NCBI GenBank assembly: GCA_938029515.1
Contig: CALJAQ010000045.1
Location: 1-9,898 of the forward strand
Length of the DNA: 9,898 nt
Origin: an uncultured Nitrososphaerales archaeon
Lineage (GTDB): Archaea > Thermoproteota > Nitrososphaeria > Nitrososphaerales > JAAOZN01
Direction of reading: 5' to 3'
The notes beneath the pieces are model-generated. The model was not told where the DNA came from. It ran no database searches and saw nothing but the letters and a program-made list of their open reading frames with translations. Below are positions 1-7,562 of the stretch, piece after piece (position 1 is the first letter of the stretch; each line of letters begins with the position of its first letter). Made by a program: the position numbers and the translations under genes.

Positions 1-792
1 GGGGCTGTTGTAACGAAGTCGATAAGCCTAAAACCTAGAGAAGGCTATCGAAACCCAACTATAGTCGCAGTTGAATGCGGCTACATAAACGCACTAGGCT
101 TGGCGAACCAAGGTGCAAAAGCGTTTCTAAAGGAGTTAAAGGGGATTAAAGAACAGGATTCACCTTTAGTTGTAAGTCTGTTTGCAAGAAGAGGAGAAGA
201 TTTTGCAAAACTTGCTAAAATGTTTGAGGAGAGCTGCGCCAAAGCTTATGAGCTGAACCTATCCTGCCCACACGTTAAAGGTGTAGGTGTGGAGGTTGGG
301 CACGACCCTGAATTGGTCAAGAAGATAGTTAGGTTGGTGAAAAAAGATACCAAAAAACCCATCTACGTTAAGCTCTCACCGAACCTACCCAACATCGAAG
401 TAGCGGCAGCTGCTGAGAAGGCTGGTGCAGACGCCATAACCGCAACCAACACCATCAGAGCTATGGCTATAGATGTTGACGCAGCTAAACCTATCCTTTC
501 AAATAAAGTAGGTGGGCTCTCTGGGCCTGCTCTCAAACCTATATCCCTAAGGTGTGTCTACGAAATCTTCGAATACGTTAAGATACCTATCATAGGCTCA
601 GGAGGCATATGGACGTGGCGGGACGCTGTAGAATACCTTCTAGCAGGAGCCTCAGCTCTGCAGATAGGCTCAGCTGTAGCATGCGAAGGCTTAGAGGTCT
701 TTAAAAAGATAGTAGATGGGTTAACATCCTACCTTAAATCAAAAGGATACAAGAGTGTGAGCGAAGTAGTTGGGCTTGCGCACAAACCTTGA
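1..792 (+). CDS. pyrD: Dihydroorotate dehydrogenase, catalytic subunit (class 1B), 5' partial
   Basis: This is the FMN-containing catalytic subunit that oxidises dihydroorotate to orotate in pyrimidine synthesis, in the cytoplasm. The frame is open from base 1 with no start, so the gene begins outside the window. About 263 codons are present of a usual ~300, so roughly 35-45 N-terminal residues are missing. The TTG at 100 lies inside the conserved stretch GYINALGLANQG and is not the true start. Seen motifs: GAVVTKSISL near the edge, NLSCPHV with the class 1 catalytic Cys at bases 265-267, VKLSPN, NTIRAM, GGLSGPALKP, and the FMN-phosphate loops GSGGI and ALQIGSAV. A catalytic Cys rather than Ser indicates class 1. 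The overlapping downstream pyrK-like gene points to type 1B, which uses NAD+ through the second subunit. No frameshift or odd codon use was seen. Confidence 0.95.
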   Translation, partial: GAVVTKSISLKPREGYRNPTIVAVECGYINALGLANQGAKAFLKELKGIKEQDSPLVVSLFARRGEDFAKLAKMFEESCAKAYELNLSCPHVKGVGVEVGHDPELVKKIVRLVKKDTKKPIYVKLSPNLPNIEVAAAAEKAGADAITATNTIRAMAIDVDAAKPILSNKVGGLSGPALKPISLRCVYEIFEYVKIPIIGSGGIWTWRDAVEYLLAGASALQIGSAVACEGLEVFKKIVDGLTSYLKSKGYKSVSEVVGLAHKP

Positions 793-1573
793 CCGCCTAA
801 GAGCGGTAGAGATAGCATCTATACAAAGAGACTCCAAGATAACATATACCATAACGTTTAGAGACGAAGCTTGCTCAAAAGCTGAGCCTGGGCAGTTCGT
901 TATGCTCTGGGTTCCGTCTGAAAACGAGTGCCCTATGAGCCTATCAGAAATCAGCCAATACGTATCAGTAACTGTTAGACCAGTCGGTAGAGGCACTATG
1001 AAGATCTGCGGCAAAAGGGAGGGTGAGAAGCTCTGGGTCAGAGGACCATATGGTAGAGGCTTCACCATCCTTGGGTACTCAAACCTACTTGTAGGTGGAG
1101 GGACTGGTATAGCACCTTTAATCCCTCTAGCGGAGAAGAGCGCTAAAAGCGGAAGAGACGTTACACTGCTTTTAGCTGGGCAGTCAGCAGATTCAATACC
1201 GCTTCTCTCTAGAGCTAAAGGTTTAAGGAAGCTTGGTGTAAGACTGGTTTATGCGACTGAAGACGGAACCTTAGGGTTTAAGGGGGTGGCGACAGAGCTT
1301 CTGAAGAAGCTACTTAGGAAGCATAAGTTCGACCAGATCTACACGTGTGGACCTGAGTTGATGATAAAAAGAGTCTACCAACTAGCATCAGCAAATAACA
1401 TACCTGTGCAAGCAAGCCTAGAGCGTTACATGAGGTGTGGCATAAACCTATGCGGCTCCTGCGCCATAGGAAGATATCTTGTATGTAGGGATGGTCCTGT
1501 CTTCGACAGCAGCATCCTAAAGAATGTTGAAGGAGAGCTCGGCAGATTTAGAAGAACACCCCGGTCTTTTTAA
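770..1573 (+). CDS. pyrK: Dihydroorotate dehydrogenase electron transfer subunit (FAD/[2Fe-2S])
   Basis: This 267-residue iron-sulfur flavoprotein would pass electrons from the FMN of PyrD to NAD+. It has a ferredoxin-reductase-like layout: an N-terminal FAD barrel (about 10-100, with PMSLS and RGPYGRG), a nucleotide-binding part with GGGTGIAPL (109-117) and CGPELM (193-198), and a C-terminal [2Fe-2S] site with Cys 223, 228, 231 and 239, followed by RDGPVF, the PyrK signature end. The last spacing is seven residues, shorter than I recall for bacterial PyrK. The start is uncertain. TTG at 770 or TTG at 776 both overlap the end of pyrD, by 23 or 17 bases, and no ATG lies near. This overlap supports translational coupling and a two-gene operon. 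A sulfide dehydrogenase/NfnA-like relative is the main alternative, but the pyrD neighbour makes PyrK much more likely. Confidence 0.9.
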   Translation: MGLRTNLDRLRAVEIASIQRDSKITYTITFRDEACSKAEPGQFVMLWVPSENECPMSLSEISQYVSVTVRPVGRGTMKICGKREGEKLWVRGPYGRGFTILGYSNLLVGGGTGIAPLIPLAEKSAKSGRDVTLLLAGQSADSIPLLSRAKGLRKLGVRLVYATEDGTLGFKGVATELLKKLLRKHKFDQIYTCGPELMIKRVYQLASANNIPVQASLERYMRCGINLCGSCAIGRYLVCRDGPVFDSSILKNVEGELGRFRRTPRSF

Positions 1574-1578
1574 AAAGA
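1564..1578 (+). terminator. Possible oligo-T terminator after pyrK
   Basis: A run of five T overlaps the pyrK stop codon inside the small palindrome CTTTTTAAAAAG. Archaeal termination commonly uses oligo-T on the non-template strand, so this could end the pyrDK transcript. The tract is short and no strong stem is present, so this is a weak call. Confidence 0.25.
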
Positions 1579-1744
1579 TTGTCTGATGATGTTAAGGTAA
1601 TGTTGAATGTTCGCTCTATAGTTTTGTTTGGGCTGCTTGCGGTTGTTGTAGAAAGGCTGGTGTATGTCTGCCCTTCGGATGATGGTTGATTGGGTAGGCC
1701 CTGTAGAGGAATAAGATGTCTTAGAGGAGAAGGTTATAACTGCC

Positions 1745-2261
1745 ATGCTATGCTTTGTAGGCCTATCGTATAGAGAAGCTTTGAAGCTCGTTGGCGGTTT
1801 GTCTCATGTTGCTGTTCACAACGCTTTTATGGCCTTAGGAGTTGCTAGGTCTAAGAGGAAGCATAGGTGTATAGCTGTGGATAAGGCTAAGATAGAGCTC
1901 AGCAAGAAGCGGCTCTACATACTGTGTGCTAGAGATGTGCACAAAGGAGGTCTTAGCGTATAAGGTATCCTTTACGAGGTGGAACCTTGATGCAGAACTC
2001 GAAGGATGTGCCTCAAATGTATAAGAAAGATCTTCATCCTTGTGGGTAAAGAACCTACGGCTACAGAGATGCCCTAGCGAGGTTGATTAACATACGAACA
2101 TCAGAGGGAGGGAACTACATCGAAAGATGGTTTCAGACCCCACTCAAGGTGAAGTTCAAAACCCTCTATATAACCGCTTTCCAGCCAACACAACCCTCAC
2201 TTTAATTAGCGTCCTAGAAGCCTTCACCACCTCTATAACTGAGTGTTCATCAACGGTTTAA
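1745..2261 (+). pseudogene. Decayed DDE transposase, IS6/IS240-like
   Basis: The first 72 codons (1745-1963) read as a transposase middle part: GLSYREALKLVGGLSH, a helix-turn-helix-like segment, then RCIAVDKAKI with the first catalytic Asp at 1880-1882, and LYILCARDV. A TAA at 1961 breaks it. Other frames continue the family pattern: LVGKEP at 2039-2056, where the second catalytic Asp (usually VDKGP) reads Gly (GGT, 2045-2047), then a frame change to YRDALARL, then NYIERWFQT with the third catalytic Glu at 2122-2124, then a stop at 2203 and a further shifted tail ending at 2261. So at least three frame breaks and a lost catalytic residue make it dead. No N-terminal part or start is clear in 1574-1744, and I could not see convincing terminal inverted repeats or target duplication. 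The family name rests on motif resemblance only. Confidence 0.75.
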
Positions 2262-2285
2262 CATCATCGACTGTCTAACCGCAAG

Positions 2286-2293
2286 ATATTTAA
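2286..2293 (+). promoter_or_regulatory. Probable TATA box for the S30e gene
   Basis: ATATTTAA centred about 36 bases before the S30e ATG, preceded by a purine-rich GCAAG that could act as BRE. Archaeal initiation about 25 bases downstream would give a leader of roughly ten bases. No Shine-Dalgarno-like sequence lies before the ATG, which fits a very short leader. Inferred from position and composition only. Confidence 0.45.
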
Positions 2294-2325
2294 CGAACGA
2301 AAGGCTAACCTAGCTCCGATCTAGT

Positions 2326-2496
2326 ATGCCGACACATGGCTCGCTTACGAAGGCTGGGAAGGTTAGGTCTCAGACACCTAAACTAGAGGCCAGACCAAGA
2401 ACCTCGCCTATACCCAAGTGTAGAAACAGAAGGACATACATTAAACGATATATGCTGAAGAGGCAGCCTGGACAGAACTGGCTTAAGATGGTATAG
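2326..2496 (+). CDS. rps30e: Small ribosomal subunit protein S30e
   Basis: A 56-codon gene starting with ATG and ending with TAG. The product is strongly basic and begins PTHGSLTKAGKVRSQTPK, the family hallmark (compare the GSLARAGKVRGQTPK segment of the human FAU-derived S30). It then has RPRTSPIP, a basic cluster RNRRTYIKRY and the archaeal ending RQPGQNWL. It is a structural protein of the 30S subunit. In archaea it is a free short protein without the ubiquitin-like FUBI fusion found in animals. The gene lies 64 bases after the dead transposase and ends only four bases from the stop of the convergent chaperone gene. Its presence argues for a TACK or Asgard rather than a euryarchaeal source. 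It was recognised by reading the sequence directly, since it is shorter than typical ORF cut-offs. Confidence 0.95.
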   Translation: MPTHGSLTKAGKVRSQTPKLEARPRTSPIPKCRNRRTYIKRYMLKRQPGQNWLKMV

Positions 2497-2500
2497 TATC

Positions 2501-3019
2501 TCAATTAACATCTCTAGAACCCTTTAAGACATTATAAAGTAGAGAGAGATCTATGCCTACAGCTTCAACAGCAGCTTGCGTAAAAGCACAAGGTATTCTA
2601 CTTTTCAAGCATAGAAGCGCCTTCATTAAATGCGTCTTTATGAACCTATGCTCTACCCTCCAATACCTAACTGTATTCTCTGGATCCTCTTCTTCTTTAG
2701 ATATTAGGCTGGCGGTGAAGGCTAACATAGTGGCTGGGTGATCTGGTTGGATTCCTGACGCTTCGAAGCCGTTTTCAGAGTAGAAGATGGTAAGCACTTT
2801 AGGATAGTCTTCAGGGAAACTACTAACACATTCTCTAAGTAAGGGTACCTTCTCCTCTCTATCTAAAAATTCACGTATATTCTGAGGCGTTATTTCTACC
2901 GCAGCCAAGTCTCTCTCAACATCTACTAAATCTTTAGTATCTGAGGTATCCTTAGCCCAGAGAACATAGGATAAAGCTGAGTAAAACTTGAACCTCCCAG
3001 CAGCCGCTTTTCTTAGCAT
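2501..3019 (-). CDS. TorD-family chaperone (TtrD-like) for the molybdoenzyme
   Basis: A 172-residue, mainly helical, cytoplasmic protein. TorD-family proteins bind the Tat signal of a molybdoenzyme and hold back export until the cofactor is inserted. The family signature is visible as QPDHPATMLAF (residues 91-101, with the Asp-His pair at 93-94), a spacer rich in Glu, then EHRFIKTHL (123-131). The length is slightly short for the family (usually about 180-220). It is the last gene of the operon. The stop of the catalytic gene is followed by three bases and then this ATG, so translation is probably coupled. A TorD-type chaperone (TtrD) accompanies the tetrathionate reductase of Archaeoglobus fulgidus, which supports the role, but the assignment of its client is inferred from position. 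Confidence 0.85.
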   Translation of the reverse strand: MLRKAAAGRFKFYSALSYVLWAKDTSDTKDLVDVERDLAAVEITPQNIREFLDREEKVPLLRECVSSFPEDYPKVLTIFYSENGFEASGIQPDHPATMLAFTASLISKEEEDPENTVRYWRVEHRFIKTHLMKALLCLKSRIPCAFTQAAVEAVGIDLSLLYNVLKGSRDVN

Positions 3020-3022
3020 CTC

Positions 3023-6000
3023 CTACCATACAGCTTGTGTAAACTCTATCTTCTCCGATCTACCTGTCTTAGAGACTTTAGCTGGGGTGTAGAAGTAGAC
3101 TTGTGAAGCACCTAGCCAAGATACCATAGGCCAACCGTTTAGCGAGGGGTCGTTTATAGAGATGGGGTTCGGTGTAATCCCATTAAATCTCCACTCATCA
3201 TATGAGAGCCCTTTATCATAGTAGGATGCCTGCGACTTTGTAAAAAGCAGTCTTTTTACTAAATTAGGCAGCTTTTTAACAGGGTTTACAGCATCTTCAG
3301 GCATCACTATGGCAGCAGGTAGTTCATCGATCAGCTTTTGCAGATCTGCGCTTCTGAAGTACTTGGGTTTAGCCACAATGTTTTCAACCCACCTACCCAT
3401 GCCTACTGGTATTGCTATAACGCCACTAGCGACTGTAGGTTCAACTAACACCGGTGTCTCTAGTGTACCTATTGGTGTGTCTATTTTTATAATGTCTCCA
3501 GTGGATATATTGAGTTTTGAAGCGTCTTTTGGGTTGATTACCGCGAAGTTTCTGGGCATTATCTGCTTGAGCCAATAGTAGAATTGGCTGCGGTGCTTAG
3601 TGAAGAGGGGGCTGCCGTTAGGCACTATAAGCAGAGGGTAATCTGCTTCGCCCCAAATATTTCTTAGTGGGGTGCCTGGCTGCCACCTATCTACTCCTTC
3701 TCCTGATACAGGCCCGTATGTTGATGGCTCAAAGTATTTTGGTCCGCCGTAGAAGCTCTTACCTGTGGCGCTATTTCTTATTTGTGCGAGCCTCTCGTCC
3801 CAAAATTCTAGTAGGGTTCTGGGTGGTGTGCGTTTTACGAAGCCTCTTTCGTCATAAGAATCTTTATAACTTGTGAACACCCCTCCTCTAGCTAGAACAT
3901 AGGCTACATAAGGCCAATCGTCTGGGATTATATTCTTATACTCAGCTATAGGGTAATTCTTTTCAACGAATTCCACATCTTCTCTAGGCACGTTAGTAGG
4001 CACGATCTTTCTACGCACAGCATCCATAGCGCCGTTGGCATACACACGCATGATGTAGTCCCAGAGGCTGTTTAACGGGAAGCTCTTGCCCTCATACTTA
4101 CCTCCAGCCACGCCTTTAATCCCATCTTCACCGAATCCAGGCATACCTAAAGTCTTAGCTACATCGATTAAGAACTCCCACATCGAAGCGTATCTAACTC
4201 TGCCAGCAGAGTCTCTACCTATCTCATCTGTCAGAGGAGGTATAACCATAGTCCTCCAGCTCTCAGCTAAAGCTACTCCACCGCTGGAGGCGTAGAGGTA
4301 TTGAATCCCTAGTGTTCCTGTTTCAAGGTATGTCGTATCTGGGACGATGTAGTCTGCGTAAAGGTAGGTTTCGTTTATAGATGTGGTTATAGCGACGAAA
4401 AGCGGCAGCTTCTGCGTATCCTTAAGAACCTCTATGAACTTCAACCCGTAGTTGGCTGATATAACTGGGTTTGCATAGTAGAGGATTAGGGCTCGAATAG
4501 GGTAGGGATAGGCTTCGTCGATGCCCGCAAACAACTCAGTGTAGCTCTCTTCTGGTGTAAGAGGGTACCAAGGTCTCTTAGCTGGATAGGTTGGTAAACC
4601 AGACTTTGCTCTTAACCAATATTCTAGTGTATCTTCATATGCTACACCGTGGCGATCTATAGGAGGACCTACTCTAATAGGTTCTCCGAACCCCGAGCTG
4701 CCTGTATTATATAGGTAGCCATTATAATTGGTGTGGGAAGCTCTGCCCATAACCCCTCCTTTAGCAAAGTAGTTCCCTATCAGAAGATCTAACGCTCTGT
4801 ATGCCCACACGCTGTACTCTCCCTGAGGATGCATCGCGACGCCTCGGTGGATGTAGGTTGAAGCAGCCCTACCTACACTTGTAAAAGCATCTGCGATACG
4901 TATAATAGTTTGAACAGGCACGCCACATAACTCACTCCACTCCTCTAAGCTTCTACTAGCCGCTTCATCATATAGCATTTGAAGCGCTGTCTTGACTTCA
5001 ACCTCTTCGCCAGAGCTGAGCTTCACCCTGCCTTTATAGAGAACCTCAGCTTCCTCCACATCGGTGTGCGCCTTGAAGCCATCAGCATACACCACATATT
5101 TGCTGCTATCACCTATACCCAAGTCACTAGCTCTAAGGAAAACCCCTTCCTTAGCGTGGTTAGGTTGAGATATCACCAACCACGTAGCATTAGTATATAC
5201 TACTTCACCCTTAGATTTAGCAGCCTCTTCATTCGGAGACTGTAGAAAGACCTTGTTGAACCTCTTATTATCCAAGATCCACCTTGCGATAGCTAATGCT
5301 AATGCCGCATCTCTTCCAGGCTTTATAGGCACCCACTCAAAATTCCCGCCACAATCTCCGCGAGGCGACACAGGGTTAACATAAAAGACCTTCAACTCGC
5401 CTCTGGCTGCCCGCTCCATAATCAAGCCTTGGCCTGTAGCGCCAGGATGTAGCCTACCTATCTGCGCTCCAGCCATTATCAGAACCTTGGCTCCTCTAAC
5501 GTCTGGGTTTAGATCTGTTGTGCCGGACCAAAGCCTGTTTCCGCAGTAGAAGCCTAGTTGGCAGGCTGATGTGTGTCTAAGCCAGTTTACGCTCCCGAAG
5601 GCGTATGTCCAGCGCTGATAGAAGTAATCTGCGTGGCCTTGCCCCCTTCCTCTAACAAAGACGAGCTGGTTTGATCTGAAGCCTAGATCTGGCACATCTG
5701 GGTTGATGAGTATTTGATCGAGTTTGACGCCTTTTCCACCTAGCTGCTGAGACCACTTAGCCTTAAACTTCTGTATTTCATCTTTTAAATCATCTGATGT
5801 CAGCTTTGGAGCGTTCTTCACTATTGTGTCTATATCCTTCTTTATCTCGCTTAGAATCTTGTTCGGATCCTGTATACCAGCGTCTTTAAGCATGCCGTAT
5901 ACAAATATATCTTTCAGACCAGGTATTCTCTCACCTGTCTCCTCTACCACACCGCCTTCAACCACTTCTTTGATGAGTTGACTCCAGCTTATCGCCTTCC

Positions 6001-6457
6001 ACTTTCCACTTCCTCTTGGCCCAGCTCTCTTTAACGGGGATTTAACACGGTAGGGGTCATAGAGGTAGTGTATACCGTCTTGGCCTCTTGCGCATAGCGT
6101 GCCTGCATACCGCAAGCTTTCAACCACTGGTGTGCTGTACGGTAGGGGGTCAAATCTAGTGTACTGGGAACTTGGGTTTACAAGCCTATTATATGGATGG
6201 TAGGGGTTGCCCTCTACCCTCTCAACCACACTAACACCACCCTGCTCAACAACCTTCACTCTTATACCACACCTAACATTACACCCGAGGCAGGAGCTGT
6301 AGACAAACCTCACACCATCCCCTATGGTTGGGTCTGGCGGTATAGGTGTGTATGTAGGCTTTATAATCTCCTCCACTATCCGGGCGTAGCCTGCTGCGAA
6401 TGTGCCAGCAGCCGCTAAGCCAATCACACCTTTAACGAAACCCCTTCTACTGACCAA
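3023..6457 (-). CDS. ttrA: Molybdopterin oxidoreductase catalytic subunit, tetrathionate reductase-like (TtrA)
   Basis: A 1144-residue Mo/W-bisPGD enzyme of the CISM/DMSO-reductase superfamily, exported folded. Residues 3-9 (SRRGFVK) plus the hydrophobic stretch to about 25 form a Tat signal. A [4Fe-4S] site follows: Cys 56, 59, 63 and 122. The segment PDVPDLGFRSNQLVFVRGRG (253-272) and the large size match TtrA. The likely metal ligand is Cys 299 in HTSACQLG. The C-terminal cofactor domain includes the part NISTGDIIKIDTPIG. Start is TTG at 6457, directly after AGGAGG and within the end of the upstream gene (11-base overlap). An in-frame stop lies just upstream, and a later start would lose the Tat motif. 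Tetrathionate is the best substrate guess. Thiosulfate, sulfur or arsenate reductases of the same group cannot be excluded. Confidence 0.88.
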   Translation of the reverse strand: MVSRRGFVKGVIGLAAAGTFAAGYARIVEEIIKPTYTPIPPDPTIGDGVRFVYSSCLGCNVRCGIRVKVVEQGGVSVVERVEGNPYHPYNRLVNPSSQYTRFDPLPYSTPVVESLRYAGTLCARGQDGIHYLYDPYRVKSPLKRAGPRGSGKWKAISWSQLIKEVVEGGVVEETGERIPGLKDIFVYGMLKDAGIQDPNKILSEIKKDIDTIVKNAPKLTSDDLKDEIQKFKAKWSQQLGGKGVKLDQILINPDVPDLGFRSNQLVFVRGRGQGHADYFYQRWTYAFGSVNWLRHTSACQLGFYCGNRLWSGTTDLNPDVRGAKVLIMAGAQIGRLHPGATGQGLIMERAARGELKVFYVNPVSPRGDCGGNFEWVPIKPGRDAALALAIARWILDNKRFNKVFLQSPNEEAAKSKGEVVYTNATWLVISQPNHAKEGVFLRASDLGIGDSSKYVVYADGFKAHTDVEEAEVLYKGRVKLSSGEEVEVKTALQMLYDEAASRSLEEWSELCGVPVQTIIRIADAFTSVGRAASTYIHRGVAMHPQGEYSVWAYRALDLLIGNYFAKGGVMGRASHTNYNGYLYNTGSSGFGEPIRVGPPIDRHGVAYEDTLEYWLRAKSGLPTYPAKRPWYPLTPEESYTELFAGIDEAYPYPIRALILYYANPVISANYGLKFIEVLKDTQKLPLFVAITTSINETYLYADYIVPDTTYLETGTLGIQYLYASSGGVALAESWRTMVIPPLTDEIGRDSAGRVRYASMWEFLIDVAKTLGMPGFGEDGIKGVAGGKYEGKSFPLNSLWDYIMRVYANGAMDAVRRKIVPTNVPREDVEFVEKNYPIAEYKNIIPDDWPYVAYVLARGGVFTSYKDSYDERGFVKRTPPRTLLEFWDERLAQIRNSATGKSFYGGPKYFEPSTYGPVSGEGVDRWQPGTPLRNIWGEADYPLLIVPNGSPLFTKHRSQFYYWLKQIMPRNFAVINPKDASKLNISTGDIIKIDTPIGTLETPVLVEPTVASGVIAIPVGMGRWVENIVAKPKYFRSADLQKLIDELPAAIVMPEDAVNPVKKLPNLVKRLLFTKSQASYYDKGLSYDEWRFNGITPNPISINDPSLNGWPMVSWLGASQVYFYTPAKVSKTGRSEKIEFTQAVW

Positions 6458-7562
6458 CCTCCTTCACCTCCAACGGAAAGATCGATGATAGGATGACGAA
6501 GATGAATATGGCAGCAGCGATAGGTGAGAGCGTAGTTAAGAGCCAGTCTGAAGGTAGGTGTAGATCCAGCACACCCAGACCTGTTCTTGAGACGAGCTGA
6601 CCATTGACCAGTGTATTCCACTTATTCATAACAACACCTAGTAGTGCAGCTACTGAAACCAATATACTCAACCTAGCAACCTTTAGTGAAGCAAGCGCCA
6701 ACAGGAACGAGAGTGTTAGGGTGGCTATAACCAAGTAGATTACAGGTACTACAACGTTAAATGCAGCGTATACCTCAGCCCCCTCAAACCACTGATTCCA
6801 CAGTAGTAGCTGCACACCTAAAAGCCCTGCGACTGAAACGCAGCCTGCTGAATGAATCTTTAGGAGTGGGTTAACCACCTCTTCCTCCAACCTACCCATC
6901 TTAACTATGAAGTAGACCAGAAGAGTCGCAGCTGTAGATGCAACGAACGTGTCAGCAAAGAAGATCAATGGTAGAATAACCCAGCTGCGCCATAGGAAAA
7001 GCCAAGTCTGAAAGACCAATAGTACCGATGGATAAACACCCCATAATACAGCAGGAGTAATCGTTAGGAGGGAGATTACAGTGATGATGGGTGTAAGCTT
7101 CTTATACCTTTTCTCATCCTTGACGCCGAGTGATAACAAGCTGTAGAACCTTCTCAACCTACCGGCGGTTAACGACTTAAGGTGCATAGAGTATGATTGG
7201 TAAAAGAGGAGAAAGGCTAGGCTCAGAACGATCAGCATCAGCCAAAGGTTGGCATATAGGGCTATAAACGAAAACCCTGGATTTGTCTCAGTAGGAGATA
7301 AGTGTGCTAGTAAAAAGATGAGTGGTGCTCGTGAGGGTTGCCGCAGGTCAGCAAGAGGCCCAAGTAGCGCAGCTGAAAAGAATGAGACACCAAGCACTAG
7401 CAGTAGAGGTATCACCTTCGTCATCCTTTTTGATATATAGGCGAGTGAAGCCAGTATGATAAGGTCAGCGCCAGAGATTACGAGAGCGTATGCGAAGAGG
7501 ACTGGGTGCCAAAGTATAGGCTCAGCGAGCTCGTTAGGGAATAGGGGTGCACCTAAACTCAT
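6447..7562 (-). CDS. ttrC: NrfD-type membrane subunit, TtrC-like quinol oxidase/anchor
   Basis: A 371-residue integral membrane protein with about nine hydrophobic segments (approximately residues 17-43, 50-71, 98-122, 157-178, 195-220, 236-255, 267-291, 298-314 and 341-363). NrfD/PsrC-type subunits take electrons from quinol and pass them to the partner ferredoxin subunit. Family-like traits are ADLRQPSRA after the second helix and MNKWNTLVNGQLVSR before the last helix. There are no haem-ligand patterns of a cytochrome b type. ATG at 7562 shares one base with the stop of the ferredoxin gene (TGATG), and the 3' end overlaps the catalytic gene by 11 bases, so the three subunits are translationally linked. 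The ferredoxin-NrfD-catalytic order equals ttrB-ttrC-ttrA of Salmonella. Confidence 0.88.
   Translation of the reverse strand: MSLGAPLFPNELAEPILWHPVLFAYALVISGADLIILASLAYISKRMTKVIPLLLVLGVSFFSAALLGPLADLRQPSRAPLIFLLAHLSPTETNPGFSFIALYANLWLMLIVLSLAFLLFYQSYSMHLKSLTAGRLRRFYSLLSLGVKDEKRYKKLTPIITVISLLTITPAVLWGVYPSVLLVFQTWLFLWRSWVILPLIFFADTFVASTAATLLVYFIVKMGRLEEEVVNPLLKIHSAGCVSVAGLLGVQLLLWNQWFEGAEVYAAFNVVVPVIYLVIATLTLSFLLALASLKVARLSILVSVAALLGVVMNKWNTLVNGQLVSRTGLGVLDLHLPSDWLLTTLSPIAAAIFIFVILSSIFPLEVKEVGQ

Noticed and set aside
100..102. TTG at 100 as start of pyrD
   Set aside because: The frame is open upstream to base 1 and encodes conserved family residues (GAVVTKSISL), so the gene begins outside the window.
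739..1068. Minus-strand 109-codon ORF
   Set aside because: It covers the end of pyrD and the start of pyrK in antisense and shows no family traits.
1574..1744. Hydrophobic reading LFGLLAVVVERLVYV as a small membrane protein or transposase start
   Set aside because: It has no good start codon, stops after a short run, and shows no match to the transposase frame that follows.
3309..5245. Several plus-strand ORFs of 69-89 codons across the large molybdoenzyme gene
   Set aside because: They lie antisense inside a clearly coding 1144-codon gene, have no recognisable motifs, and have no promoter or spacing of their own.
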